From positions 1,426,001 to 1,490,000 of the forward strand of contig OZ252283.1 of the NCBI GenBank assembly GCA_965250025.1: 64,000 bases of DNA. Reading direction: 5' to 3'. The DNA comes from CBDDLD01 sp965250025. Lineage in GTDB: Bacteria; Bacteroidota; Bacteroidia; Flavobacteriales; Flavobacteriaceae. Both the position numbers and the translations under genes were made by a program. Of this stretch, positions 18,735 through 28,135 are shown piece by piece. Numbering within the stretch: the first letter of the stretch is position 1; every line of letters begins with the position of its first letter. The notes beneath the pieces are model-generated. The model saw only the letters and a program-made list of their open reading frames with translations. It had not been told where the DNA came from and did not search any database.

Positions 18735-19931
18735 TTAACTAATGTTTTTTAAATTGTAGAGTTTACTGTCGAAGAAAGCTAAAGCAATTAATGTGGGCTT
18801 TTCTTGTAAAATATTGTGAGAGGCTATACATTCTGCCATAATAATTATGGTGAATATCAGATAATAATAATTGTCATATTGTATGGCTTTCTTTGCAGAA
18901 ATGAAAAAGAAAGTCAGTACTATTAATAGCCCAATTATACCATAATTAACAGCAGCTTTTAAGTAAAAGTTATGCGTGTCTTTACGATTTATAAGCTTGT
19001 CGGAAGTGTATCCAGTACCATAACCAAAAGGGTTTTCTCTAAACTTATTAGCATAGTGAATTAAAAGTCCTTTTCTCCCATGCTTTCCCTGATCGTCTCT
19101 TGTTCCCGTAGTGCTGGATGTTTTTCCAAGTAGCATATCGATACGCTTGGCAGCATCACCCATACCGAATTCTGGAATCTCCTGTTTTAAAAATGTAGTG
19201 GCTGTTAATAGAATAAAATAGATTACTACAAATGATAATACCATCTTAGATAGTGCCTGAACTACAGTTTTGGCATTGATGTCGATATGCAATTTCCAAT
19301 TGTTCAAAAGCAGAAAAAATGCCATTAAAACAATACCCAACATACCGCTCCTTGAAAAGGTCATAAATGTCGATAGTACAATAAAAACCAATAGTAATGA
19401 ACGTATGAGCTTTTTATCGCGATAGAGATAAATCAGACATAACCCTAAAAGCTTCATGGCTGATGCCGCAATATTAGGATTGCCTGCAAAACCGCCTTTC
19501 CTGAGATCTTCATTCATTACGTCCAGACCGACAAACATGTCATATAAGAGGCTACCAATAATTAAAAGAATACTAATAAACAATAACCAGCGTATAATAC
19601 GATCGTCTATTTTAGAGAAAAGAATCAATACGAAAGAATAGAATATCAGTGTTATGACTGCATTGATCAATTCTGTCATGATAGCTTCAGTCGAAGGGCC
19701 TTCTATTACAGCATATGCAAGACTAATGATTACAAATGCTAGCAGCACATAGAACGTATGCGTCCTTAAGTAAGAAGTATATATTTTTGGATTATATCTT
19801 AATACAAAAATGACAAAGAAGAGTGGTATTAAGGTATATGCCGGAGTAGAGGGGTTATACCCGGCTCTCGACAAGTAAATATCGAGTACACAAGCAAACA
19901 TAATCAGCAATATGAATAATAGCCCTCTCAC
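18735..19931 (-). CDS. O-antigen ligase/polymerase-like membrane protein (Wzy-like)
   Basis: The 398-residue protein is hydrophobic throughout, with about ten to twelve predicted membrane segments and a periplasmic loop between residues 245 and 300 containing GKTSSTTGTRDDQGKHGRKG and NPFGYGTGYTS. The HNFYLKAAVNYGIIGLL segment near residue 315 resembles the Wzy_C domain of O-antigen ligases and polymerases. In this locus, with a flippase next to it and Wzc/Wza downstream, it most likely polymerises repeat units in the periplasm. The start is GTG at 19929-19931. Sequence divergence in this family is high, so ligase versus polymerase rests on context. Confidence 0.82.
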   Translation of the reverse strand: MRGLLFILLIMFACVLDIYLSRAGYNPSTPAYTLIPLFFVIFVLRYNPKIYTSYLRTHTFYVLLAFVIISLAYAVIEGPSTEAIMTELINAVITLIFYSFVLILFSKIDDRIIRWLLFISILLIIGSLLYDMFVGLDVMNEDLRKGGFAGNPNIAASAMKLLGLCLIYLYRDKKLIRSLLLVFIVLSTFMTFSRSGMLGIVLMAFFLLLNNWKLHIDINAKTVVQALSKMVLSFVVIYFILLTATTFLKQEIPEFGMGDAAKRIDMLLGKTSSTTGTRDDQGKHGRKGLLIHYANKFRENPFGYGTGYTSDKLINRKDTHNFYLKAAVNYGIIGLLIVLTFFFISAKKAIQYDNYYYLIFTIIIMAECIASHNILQEKPTLIALAFFDSKLYNLKNIS

Positions 19932-19934
19932 GAT

Positions 19935-21248
19935 TTATATCATATATTTTTTAAAGTTAAAAGGTAGTAGGTATGATTTTATATTCAAGATTAATAACAT
20001 TCTCATTTTTGAATCAAAGAACGCCAATAAAATCCATGATACAAATGAAGATATCAATAATGAATATGCAGCGAATACAATACCATAAGAAGCTAAGAAT
20101 ATGATGTTTAAAACCACATTAATAAAGACACTTGCTAATTTGGTATTGAATAAATAACGTTCTCTGCCTTCAATTATCATGACACTGGTCGTTAAATGAC
20201 TCTGAAATAATATCATAAGGTTCCAGATTAATATCTTAAGAATGAATGTGCTATCTGCATAGGCTTCTCCATATAGCTCAAGAATAATGTAATCTCCAAA
20301 AATGTACATGAATATAACAACGCCTAAAGCCAGATAATTCAATGTTCCATATAGTAAAGTTATGACTTTGAAATAGTTATCATAATCTTTTTCTTTTTTC
20401 TTTTCTGCTATTTTTGGATAAAGAATAGGAATAATAAGACTTGGAACAACATACCATATTTGACTTAAAATAACTGCCGTACCATAGATGCCAATATCTG
20501 AAATGCTAAGAAAGTATTTGATGAGGAATTGATCAAACCTTGCATAAAGTGCTGTGAGAATGGCTCCCATTAATAAAGGCCAAGATTGAAAAAATAAGGA
20601 TCTAAAGAGTTGCTTGTCAAATTTTAATTCCTTAAGCTTAATGTCTAGCTTATTAAAGGTGATAAGTAAGCCTATTAAGAACAATACACGTTCTAAAAGG
20701 TATATGGAAATAAAATAAGTGAGGCCGTATTTCATATACAAGCCCAGAATTAATAGCGAAGCAACAATAACCAATACAATTAATGTCAACCCTATATAAA
20801 TGTTAGCTTTTAACTTCCATTGATAGTAAGCCACAAACAATTCAGATACCTGAAACAAAATACAACAACACGCCAGTAATACGATCCAATAATTATGTTC
20901 TGCGCCGCTAGCTATGATCCAAATAGCAAACAATCCGAGCAATACAAGAGACCAGACAATTCTTGAGATAATTGTGGTGCCTAAAACACGTTCTTTAGAG
21001 CTTTCATCGTTTACAATATGCTTAATCACGAAAGACTGGTTAAAACCTAATGCAGAAAAAGAGAAAAGCACCGTAAATACAGAAATGGCTAAATTATACC
21101 AACCGAAGTCATCAGTACCAAGAAGTTTGGCAACTCTGGAGATGATAAAAATGGTAATAAGCATCCTGACTACCATTCCGGTCAAGACCCAAATAGAGTT
21201 GTTTATGTAGACTTTAAATCTATTTAAATATTCTAAAATCTTTTTCAT
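19935..21248 (-). CDS. Wzx-type oligosaccharide flippase
   Basis: This 437-residue protein has about twelve to fourteen membrane helices and the layout of polysaccharide biosynthesis (MATE-like) flippases. N-terminal SIWVLTGMVVRMLITIFIISRVAKLLGTDDFGWYNLA-type sequence is characteristic of the RfbX family. It should flip undecaprenyl-linked repeat units across the inner membrane. I place the start at the ATG at 21246-21248; a TTG three codons upstream is possible. It is the first gene of the minus-strand exopolysaccharide block and lies three bases before the polymerase gene. Confidence 0.88.
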   Translation of the reverse strand: MKKILEYLNRFKVYINNSIWVLTGMVVRMLITIFIISRVAKLLGTDDFGWYNLAISVFTVLFSFSALGFNQSFVIKHIVNDESSKERVLGTTIISRIVWSLVLLGLFAIWIIASGAEHNYWIVLLACCCILFQVSELFVAYYQWKLKANIYIGLTLIVLVIVASLLILGLYMKYGLTYFISIYLLERVLFLIGLLITFNKLDIKLKELKFDKQLFRSLFFQSWPLLMGAILTALYARFDQFLIKYFLSISDIGIYGTAVILSQIWYVVPSLIIPILYPKIAEKKKEKDYDNYFKVITLLYGTLNYLALGVVIFMYIFGDYIILELYGEAYADSTFILKILIWNLMILFQSHLTTSVMIIEGRERYLFNTKLASVFINVVLNIIFLASYGIVFAAYSLLISSFVSWILLAFFDSKMRMLLILNIKSYLLPFNFKKYMI

Positions 21249-21617
21249 TTGGAGCAAAAAATTTCATCGCCAAGATAGCCTTTAATTACACTTAGTGTTT
21301 AAATAATGGTTTAACGGTAAAAAAATATGGTTAACAATTGCTTAAGAGCATTATGTAAGGTTTAACTCTTGAATGTTAAAATTTAAATAAAGAAAATCTA
21401 AGTTTTAATTACAAACGTAAATACCAAAAAATTGCACACTACGATACTAAGAGAATGTATTATATTTAAGTAGTATTTTATTTACAAATAAAATCATTTC
21501 ATCGAATTTATATCCTTTTTGTCGTATTAATTAAATATTTATTTTAGTTTTAAACCGTTTTTAATCATTGAGTTAAGTGTTTTTTGATGCTTAGTTCATA
21601 ATAATTAATTGTCCCCA
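21249..21617. other. AT-rich divergent intergenic region
   Basis: These 369 bases separate the start of the minus-strand exopolysaccharide block from the plus-strand secreted lyase gene. The region is very AT-rich. On the minus strand, TATCTTGG near 21267-21274 differs by one base from the -7 consensus and is the only weak promoter candidate. On the plus strand no perfect TAnnTTTG motif was seen. There is no open frame of note, no tRNA and no clear hairpin. Confidence 0.6.
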
Positions 21618-24600
21618 ATGAAGATTAATAGCCTACTGAGTTGTGGCGCAAAGCTACGCTCAAAGTACACATCCCTCGTTGTATTTACATTAATACTAAT
21701 CACAAATTATACCCTGTATTCTCAACAGTTGGCATTTCCAACAGCTACTGGTGCTGGTGCTTATGTAACCGGAGGTAGAGGATTACCCGTTTATGTTGTG
21801 ACCAATCTGAACGATTCAGGATCTGGTAGTCTGCGACAAGCACTTACAAACACCTATAACAATGGAGGCGGTATCATTACCTTCAGTGTCTCTGGTACTA
21901 TTGAGTTACAATCTGTACTATCAATGAGTTCCGATAATGTTACCATAGCAGGTCATACAGCGCCTTCTGGAGGTATAACAATCACAGGAAATAAAGTGGA
22001 TTTTAATGGAGCAGATAATTTTATTGTTCGTTATGTCAGGTTTAGACCAGATTATGACCCACCAACAAATATCGATGATGGTGCTCGCTTTTTAAACTGT
22101 ACCAATTATATTATTGATCATTGCTCTTTTTCATGGGGCTCAGATGAGGTTGTTTCTACAACGGGTAGTACATTTAATGTCACCTGGCAAAATAATTTGA
22201 TAGCAGAAGGAAAAACCGGTTCTATTTTTGGAGATAGTGACAACCCTAATTTGTCCTACAACTTAAGTTTTCATAATAACCTATATTATAACATCACACA
22301 CAGATTTCCTAATGTTAATACTAATGGAAGGGCCGATGTAGTTAACAATGTAATCTTTAATTGGAAGTACCGTTTGACTAGTGCCCAGGGTGATTTTGAG
22401 CTCAACCATATCAATAACTATTATTCTAAGGGATGTGTCAATAACATCGACGGCATTGTTAATAAATTAGATCTTGTGGGAACACCTCAAATTTATACCG
22501 CAGGAAATTATGTTACTGATGATCTTACTGATCCTGACGCAGATAACCTTTTCTTATGGGAGCGTTTCAATACCAGTGATTTTTCTACTATAAGCACACA
22601 ATATCAATCTAATACACCATTCAACTTATTAGGGAATCCGCTTAATATACGCTCAGCTGTAGATGCATTTGATTATGTTACAACAAATGTTGGGGCTAAT
22701 GCTTATCTCAATGCTAACGGCAATAGTATAGCTAATTCTGATAGTTTGGATGTCATGTATTTAGAAAATACCATAGCTGGCGATTGTGTTCAATACGATT
22801 CGTCTAGTTCGTATCAAGATTATGAAGAGAATGCGCATTATATCAATTTTCATAATAACGTTTCTAATACTCCTATTAATACAGGATATCAGGATTCAAA
22901 TAATGATGGAATACCAGATGCATGGAAAATTGCCAGAGGTTTTGGTGTAAATGATGACCTTACAACATTTGAATGGCCAAGTGGTTATGTAGGTATAGAA
23001 GAATTTTTGAATGAGATAGATGCTAACGCTATAGAAACAATAGCTGTCACCGGCGTTAATTTGGTGCCGGAATCAGCAACTATAAACATTCCGGAAACTA
23101 TTCAATTAGATGCTCAGGTACAACCGGATAATGCCACCAATCAAAATGGTTTATGGGCTTCAGCTGATGAAAGTATAGCTACGGTAAGCAACTCAGGATT
23201 GGTAACACCGGTTGCGGAAGGCGAAGTTACCATTACATTCACAACTAATGATGGTGGTTTTATTGGTACGTCCACAATAACAGTTACCAATGTGGCAATT
23301 GATGTGGCCTCAGTATCTGTTACACCAGAAAATGGGACCATAGACATAGGAGAGACTATACAGCTTAATGCTATAGTCATGCCGGTTAATGCCACCAATC
23401 AAAATGGTACTTGGTCTAGTAATGATACTAGTGTTGCGACAGTCAATGCTCAAGGATTGGTTACTGGAAATACAGAAGGTATAGTAACGATGACATTTAC
23501 CACGGAAGATGGAAATTTTACAGATACTGCAGAAATAACTGTAGTAGACGAATTTTTTGGGTCTTACTTATTATATAATGCACAAACGGATACCTTAATA
23601 CAAGAGATCACTGATGATGCTAGTTTTGATCTGAATGTAATTGGAAATCAAATTAACTTTAGAAGCATCCCACAAGGTGGTGATAATAATCCAGATGTTG
23701 AGAGTGTGAGCGTGGAATGGACAGGTATTGAAAATGGCGTATGGACTGAGAGTTCGCCCATATATGCAGGGATGACCGATCATTTTGATTTGGATTTTGC
23801 ACCATATACCGTGCAGGAGGGGACTTATAATTTTACAGTGACATACTACAGTGAAGATGCGGGAAATGGTAATGTTGTAGCTGTTGATAGATTTAGTCTG
23901 ACGTTTTTTTTTAATACCGCGTTAGTAGCCAATGCAGGAGAAGACCAAACCATTTGCGAAGGCCAAAGCGCTAATTTATCTGCAACCGGAGGTATTAACT
24001 ATTCTTGGAATACAGGGCAAACCACAGCTGACATAGTAGTGAACCCTACAGTAACAACCACATATACTGTAACGGTTTCTGACGGTAATGGAAACTCAGA
24101 TACTGATAGCGTCACTGTATTTGTGAATCCTTCACCTCAAGTCACAGTAAGCGATGCTATTACTATTGAAATAGGACAAAGTACGGTATTGACTGCCAGT
24201 GGAGCAGATAGTTATCAGTGGAATACCGGGCAAACTGAAAGCAGCATAGAAGTTATGCCAACAGAAACGACAACATATACAGTTACTGGGACTACCAATG
24301 GATGTTCTGACCAAGCAACGGTAACGGTAAATGTAATAAACGTATTCGAAGCCTCGGCAGGAGACGATCAAACCATTTGCAATGGTCAAAGTACAGATTT
24401 GACCGCAACAGGTGGTACTAACTATGTTTGGAATACAGGCCAAACAACAGCAACAATAACTGTAAATCCATCAGTAACGACTACTTATACCGTAACTGTT
24501 TCTGATGATAACGGCAACTCAGATAATGATAGTGTCACTGTTTTTGTAAATCCAATACCTGTTGTAACAGTAAGTAACGATATTACAATAGAATTAGGGC

Positions 24601-25703
24601 AAAGTACTGTATTGGCAGCCAATGGAGCTGATAATTACTTATGGAATACCGGACAAACGGAAAATTCTATTGAGGTTATGCCAACAGAAACAACCACTTA
24701 TACTGTGACAGGAACTATCAATGGGTGTTCTGCTGAAGCCTCAGTAGTAGTTACTGTAATTGAAGTATTTCAGGCCTCGGCAGGAGACGATCAAAGGGTA
24801 TGTATGAATGATGAATATCAGGTGGTGCTAACCGCTTCATCAGGAGATACTTATATGTGGAGTACAGGAGAAACCACACAAAGTATTACCGTTAGTCCGT
24901 TATCGACCACAACCTATTCAGTTACAGTGACTCAAGGAAATCAAGAAGCCTCAGATGATGTTACTGTTTTTGTCGACCCCAATCCTAATGTGGTTATCTT
25001 AAATGGCGATAATGTTGAGGTTTTAGAAGGCGAATTTATAACATTATCTGCATCTGGAGCTAATACTTATCAGTGGAGTAATGGCGCAACGCAACCAAAT
25101 ATAGCAGTCAGCCCAAGCGTCACAACAACATATATGGCAAGAGGCTATATCAATGATTGCTATGACGAAAAAGAAGTGACAGTTAATGTAGTAGAGCGTG
25201 TTGAAGCTAACGCAGGTGAAGATGTCGCTATATGTCTAAATGAAGTTGTGACTTTAACAGCTACCGGAGGTGATGATTATTTATGGAGTACAGGTGAAAC
25301 TACACAGAGTATCGAAGTATCTCCAACGACTACTACATTGTATACAGTTACTGTGTTTAATTCTTTAGATTTTGATGAGGATACGGTTAGTGTTGAAGTA
25401 TTAAATAGTGGTTGTGGAGGAGAAGTTCCTAATCCTGATGAAGAAGTTAACTTTGAATTTTTAGCATACCCAAACCCGGCAACCACAACTTTAAATGTGA
25501 AGATATCCGGGGTGTTCAATCCATCTGTAATTGCTATTTACGATATCACAGGGAAGCAACTGATGCGAGAAATGGTCTCTAATTCGCAAACAAACCCTAC
25601 GGCAATTAGAGAAATTAATGTGTCATCGTATCAAAGCGGTATTTACCTTCTTAAATTAGAAGGCGATGGACATGATATCTCCAAAAAGATAGTAATTCGT
25701 TAG
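21618..25703 (+). CDS. secreted pectate-lyase-like protein with Ig domains, alternating repeats and T9SS sorting domain
   Basis: The 1361-residue protein starts with a signal peptide (hydrophobic core VVFTLILITNYTL, cleavage near YSQQ). Residues about 35-470 form a right-handed beta-helix like family 1 pectate lyases, with VTNLNDSGSGSLRQAL and a closing NNDGIPDAWKIARGFG segment. Two bacterial Ig (Big_2) domains follow, about 475-556 and 558-643, then an unassigned domain. Residues about 770-1268 contain seven units of about 70 residues with WNTGQT or WSTGET cores. The last 85 residues form a type A T9SS sorting domain (YPNPATTTLNV, IYDITGKQL, SGIYLLKL). I chose the ATG at 21618 over a TTG nine bases upstream. 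It is divergent from the flippase. Pectin or another acidic glycan could be the substrate. Confidence 0.85.
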   Translation: MKINSLLSCGAKLRSKYTSLVVFTLILITNYTLYSQQLAFPTATGAGAYVTGGRGLPVYVVTNLNDSGSGSLRQALTNTYNNGGGIITFSVSGTIELQSVLSMSSDNVTIAGHTAPSGGITITGNKVDFNGADNFIVRYVRFRPDYDPPTNIDDGARFLNCTNYIIDHCSFSWGSDEVVSTTGSTFNVTWQNNLIAEGKTGSIFGDSDNPNLSYNLSFHNNLYYNITHRFPNVNTNGRADVVNNVIFNWKYRLTSAQGDFELNHINNYYSKGCVNNIDGIVNKLDLVGTPQIYTAGNYVTDDLTDPDADNLFLWERFNTSDFSTISTQYQSNTPFNLLGNPLNIRSAVDAFDYVTTNVGANAYLNANGNSIANSDSLDVMYLENTIAGDCVQYDSSSSYQDYEENAHYINFHNNVSNTPINTGYQDSNNDGIPDAWKIARGFGVNDDLTTFEWPSGYVGIEEFLNEIDANAIETIAVTGVNLVPESATINIPETIQLDAQVQPDNATNQNGLWASADESIATVSNSGLVTPVAEGEVTITFTTNDGGFIGTSTITVTNVAIDVASVSVTPENGTIDIGETIQLNAIVMPVNATNQNGTWSSNDTSVATVNAQGLVTGNTEGIVTMTFTTEDGNFTDTAEITVVDEFFGSYLLYNAQTDTLIQEITDDASFDLNVIGNQINFRSIPQGGDNNPDVESVSVEWTGIENGVWTESSPIYAGMTDHFDLDFAPYTVQEGTYNFTVTYYSEDAGNGNVVAVDRFSLTFFFNTALVANAGEDQTICEGQSANLSATGGINYSWNTGQTTADIVVNPTVTTTYTVTVSDGNGNSDTDSVTVFVNPSPQVTVSDAITIEIGQSTVLTASGADSYQWNTGQTESSIEVMPTETTTYTVTGTTNGCSDQATVTVNVINVFEASAGDDQTICNGQSTDLTATGGTNYVWNTGQTTATITVNPSVTTTYTVTVSDDNGNSDNDSVTVFVNPIPVVTVSNDITIELGQSTVLAANGADNYLWNTGQTENSIEVMPTETTTYTVTGTINGCSAEASVVVTVIEVFQASAGDDQRVCMNDEYQVVLTASSGDTYMWSTGETTQSITVSPLSTTTYSVTVTQGNQEASDDVTVFVDPNPNVVILNGDNVEVLEGEFITLSASGANTYQWSNGATQPNIAVSPSVTTTYMARGYINDCYDEKEVTVNVVERVEANAGEDVAICLNEVVTLTATGGDDYLWSTGETTQSIEVSPTTTTLYTVTVFNSLDFDEDTVSVEVLNSGCGGEVPNPDEEVNFEFLAYPNPATTTLNVKISGVFNPSVIAIYDITGKQLMREMVSNSQTNPTAIREINVSSYQSGIYLLKLEGDGHDISKKIVIR
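23926..25420 (+). repeat. seven in-frame repeat units alternating between two types
   Basis: Within the secreted lyase, units of about 210 bases alternate between type A (AGDDQTIC then WNTGQTT then TTTYTVTVSD) and type B (ITIEIGQSTVL then WNTGQTE then GCSDQATV). The order is A-B-A-B-A-B-A. Near-identical DNA (gcctcggcaggagacgatca) recurs at about 24351 and 24774, a spacing near 424 bases, which equals one A-B pair. This points to duplication of two-domain blocks. Confidence 0.85.
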
Positions 25704-25727
25704 TTAGTTTTTGAGGATAAGGGTGTT

Positions 25728-26099
25728 TTACTCAAAGGATAAAGACAGGATTGTAGCTATAGAATCGCAGTTTTTTATCTGCATGGAGACTTCCTGTTCT
25801 TTATAGGTATTGTCAATCTTATAAGTTTTACAGCCTTCAGCTTTGGTGTCACTTTCAGAAAAATCCACATCACCAAACTTAATAAGCTGAACAACTACAG
25901 AAGAGTCAAGTTGTTTATTGGCGATTACAGCAGCTGCAGTTTCAGAATATTGAATGGTTTTAGAGCTTATATTTTTTACGGTTCTGGCATTAGGGCTATA
26001 ATCACAGGAAGCTTCTTTACCACTTAAAAAAAAAGATAAAATGATCAAACCAATGGCAAAACCTCCGAGGTAATAGCCTACGCGTTGTATTAATTTCAT
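25728..26099 (-). CDS. membrane-anchored DUF4258-like protein
   Basis: The 123-residue protein has an N-terminal membrane helix (YYLGGFAIGLIILSFFL, about residues 8-24) followed by a soluble domain outside the cytoplasm. That domain carries conserved cysteines (SCDYSPNAR, EGCKTYKI, KNCDSIA). It resembles the DUF4258 proteins often found next to alanine dehydrogenase in flavobacteria. Its start lies nine bases after the alanine dehydrogenase stop, so the two are probably co-transcribed. The function is unknown. It converges with the lyase gene, whose stop is 24 bases away. Confidence 0.7.
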   Translation of the reverse strand: MKLIQRVGYYLGGFAIGLIILSFFLSGKEASCDYSPNARTVKNISSKTIQYSETAAAVIANKQLDSSVVVQLIKFGDVDFSESDTKAEGCKTYKIDNTYKEQEVSMQIKNCDSIATILSLSFE

Positions 26100-26108
26100 G
26101 CGGATGTA

Positions 26109-27308
26109 CTAAAATATTAAAAGGTTAGCATCACTACAATCCAAACCAAACCAATCGGCTACGGATTTATTCGTTAAAATGCCGTGGTAAAAATACAATC
26201 CATTTTTCAATCCTCTATCAAAACGAAGCGCATTTTCGATACCTCCATTTTCGGCAATTTCCAAAAGGTAAGGCGTGAATATGTTGCTTATGGATACAGA
26301 AGCTGATCTGGAATATCGAGCAGGAATGTTAGGCACGCAATAATGTGTAATACCGTTATATTCGAAAGTAGGGTGGTCGTGAGTGGTTACTTCGCTGGTC
26401 TCGAAACAACCTCCCATATCGATACTAACATCAATAATTACTGATCCTGATTTCATATGTTCAACCATAGTACGTGTAACTAATACAGGAGCTCTGTTAT
26501 TACCTCTTACAGCTCCTATAGCAACATCACAACGTTTTAACGCTTTTAATAAATTCTTTGGTTGCATGGTGGACGTGTATATTGTAGTGCCCAGATTGGA
26601 CTGCATGCAACGTAATTTGGTGATGGAATTATCAAATACCTTAACGTTAGCACCAAGTCCTATAGCAGACCGGGCGGCAAACTCTCCCACAGTACCGGCA
26701 CCAAGAATAACGACTTCAGTAGGCGGAACACCACTAATATTTCCCATCATTAAACCATTGCCTCCATTGACATTAGATAACAACTCAGAAGCGATAAGAA
26801 TAGATGCCGTTCCGGCTATTTCGCTAAGTGATCGTACAGCAGGATATGCACCATCATCATCTTTAATAAATTCAAATGCCAAAGCAGTAATACGTTTAGC
26901 AGCTAAGGCTTCAAAATACTTTTTACTTTGGGTTTTTAATTGTAATGCAGAAATTAAAAGCGTTTGTGGGTTAATGAGTTCAATCTCATCTAATGAAGGT
27001 GGTTCTACTTTAAGAATGATAGAACAAGCAAATACTTTAGCAGTATCTTTAGTAATCTCTGCACCAGCTTCACTGTAATCTTTATCTTTAAAATTAGCAC
27101 CCAAACCAGCTTCGGATTCAATCATTACACGATGTCCATTGGCTACTAAAGCTGAAACTGCATCTGGGGTCAAACAGACACGTTTTTCCTGAAAATGGGT
27201 TTCTTTTGGGATGCCTATGAACAGATCCCCTTTTTGTTTTAATATTTCTAAAGTCTCCTCCTGGGGTAATAATTGAGCTTTAGTAAATGGCGATAACGAT
27301 TTACTCAT
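26109..27308 (-). CDS. ald: alanine dehydrogenase
   Basis: This 399-residue cytoplasmic enzyme interconverts alanine with pyruvate and ammonia using NAD. It has GIPKETHFQEKRVCLTPDAV near residue 33 (N-terminal substrate domain), the dinucleotide fold VVILGAGTVGEFAARSA near 198, and VDVSIDMGGCFETS near 300. The length is somewhat longer than the common 370 residues, mainly from an N-terminal extension of about 30 residues, which is usual in this group. The DUF4258-like gene follows it closely. A terminator at 27394-27429 separates it from the gene upstream. Confidence 0.93.
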   Translation of the reverse strand: MSKSLSPFTKAQLLPQEETLEILKQKGDLFIGIPKETHFQEKRVCLTPDAVSALVANGHRVMIESEAGLGANFKDKDYSEAGAEITKDTAKVFACSIILKVEPPSLDEIELINPQTLLISALQLKTQSKKYFEALAAKRITALAFEFIKDDDGAYPAVRSLSEIAGTASILIASELLSNVNGGNGLMMGNISGVPPTEVVILGAGTVGEFAARSAIGLGANVKVFDNSITKLRCMQSNLGTTIYTSTMQPKNLLKALKRCDVAIGAVRGNNRAPVLVTRTMVEHMKSGSVIIDVSIDMGGCFETSEVTTHDHPTFEYNGITHYCVPNIPARYSRSASVSISNIFTPYLLEIAENGGIENALRFDRGLKNGLYFYHGILTNKSVADWFGLDCSDANLLIF

Positions 27309-27393
27309 TGAAGTTGGATTGATACTTCAAATTACGAATATTTTTTTTGAATATTTAAGATATCGTTAATTTAATTGACATAAACCCATAAAA

Positions 27394-27429
27394 CAAAAAA
27401 ATCCCAATTAGTATATTAAAATTGGGATT
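27394..27429 (-). terminator. rho-independent terminator after the membrane protein gene
   Basis: A perfect 10-base stem (AATCCCAATT with AATTGGGATT at 27400-27409 and 27420-27429) is followed on the minus strand by a run of T from 27394-27400. It lies 26 bases past the stop of the minus-strand gene at 27456 and before alanine dehydrogenase. Confidence 0.85.
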
Positions 27430-27455
27430 GTGAGATCTTAATTTTGAGCTGGGTT

Positions 27456-27989
27456 CTAAAAATACTGTTTTACTTTTTCCCAAAATGTTTTTGGTTTGAT
27501 CATGAATTCTTCTTCAAGTTCTTCTAATGTCTTATCGGCTCTATTGATTTTATTAAACATTTGCGCCCTTATCAAATAAATAGAGGGAACAACTATAGCT
27601 AGAACAGGTAGTAGTACTAATAATTGATTTTCGTCAATACTGGTTTTTTCTGCATTATAGGTTTGAACGATCTGATAAGAATACATAACTATAGGTACTA
27701 TCAGGACATGATACCACCAATGTCTGCAGGTAAAGAACCATATGACTAACAGCATTAAAGGAATTAGTTTTCCTGTAAATACCCACATGGCATACTGTGC
27801 ATCTTCCCAAAATGCACTATTATAAGTAAACAAAAAGGTGTCCCAGACTTTTGTGGTCTGAACACCTTGATGTAAAGAAAATAAAAAAGGAACAGAGGCT
27901 ATAATGGTAGAGAAAATGGTCCCTGTTATAGCACTCTTAGTTAAATTTTTATTACCAACTCTTTGTGAGCTTTCTTTTCTTCTTTTCAA
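27456..27989 (-). CDS. hypothetical membrane protein with non-ATG start overlapping a small peptide gene
   Basis: The protein, about 177 residues, has four membrane segments (SAITGTIFSTIIASVPFLF, LIPLMLLVIWFFTC, WWYHVLIVPIVMYSY, LLVLLPVLAIVVPSIYLI) and ends with a soluble tail (EEEFMIKPKTFWEKVKQYF). It resembles conserved flavobacterial membrane proteins without known function. No ATG precedes the first helix in this frame. I use the TTG at 27987-27989; a TTG further up (28067) would add 26 residues that read like the wrong frame of the small secreted peptide gene. The two genes overlap by 38 bases in different frames. A small frameshift error or coupled start is possible. Confidence 0.6.
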   Translation of the reverse strand: MKRRKESSQRVGNKNLTKSAITGTIFSTIIASVPFLFSLHQGVQTTKVWDTFLFTYNSAFWEDAQYAMWVFTGKLIPLMLLVIWFFTCRHWWYHVLIVPIVMYSYQIVQTYNAEKTSIDENQLLVLLPVLAIVVPSIYLIRAQMFNKINRADKTLEELEEEFMIKPKTFWEKVKQYF

Positions 27990-28095
27990 TTTTTGTAGTT
28001 GCTTGGTCTTCAAGATCAATGATATTTGTTGCCTGAACAGTAAATAACATTCCTCCAAAAATCGCAATAGCTAGTACTAATTTTTTTGCTTTCAT
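27952..28095 (-). CDS. small secreted lysine-rich peptide (47 residues)
   Basis: The ATG at 28093-28095 opens a 47-codon frame ending at TAA 27952. The peptide has a signal-peptide-like start (KKLVLAIAIFGGMLFTVQA) and a short charged remainder ending TTKIEKKKRKLTKSW. Small flavobacterial proteins of this design are common but uncharacterised. A perfect -7 element lies 33-40 bases upstream (28128-28135). The last 38 bases overlap the candidate start of the membrane protein gene, suggesting translational coupling. No function is proposed. Confidence 0.55.
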   Translation of the reverse strand: MKAKKLVLAIAIFGGMLFTVQATNIIDLEDQATTKIEKKKRKLTKSW

Positions 28096-28127
28096 AATTC
28101 AAGGGATTTAATTAATTAATTATGGTA

Positions 28128-28135
28128 CAAATTTA
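28128..28135 (-). promoter_or_regulatory. candidate -7 promoter element
   Basis: TAAATTTG on the minus strand matches TAnnTTTG and lies 32 bases before the ATG of the small secreted peptide at 28095. No good -33 TTG is visible. Confidence 0.45.

Noticed and set aside
2582..21248. Exosortase or PEP-CTERM genes within the exopolysaccharide locus
   Set aside because: The two large polytopic proteins look like a flippase and a polymerase, and no PEP-CTERM-like tail was found.
23926..25420. Regularly spaced repeats that could suggest a CRISPR or tandem repeat array
   Set aside because: The units are coding, keep one reading frame, are about 210 bases long and vary throughout; they are protein domain repeats.
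25704..25737. Hairpin between the convergent lyase and DUF4258-like genes
   Set aside because: Only a 6-base TTTGAG/CTCAAA stem with a long loop and no T-run; it also overlaps a stop codon.
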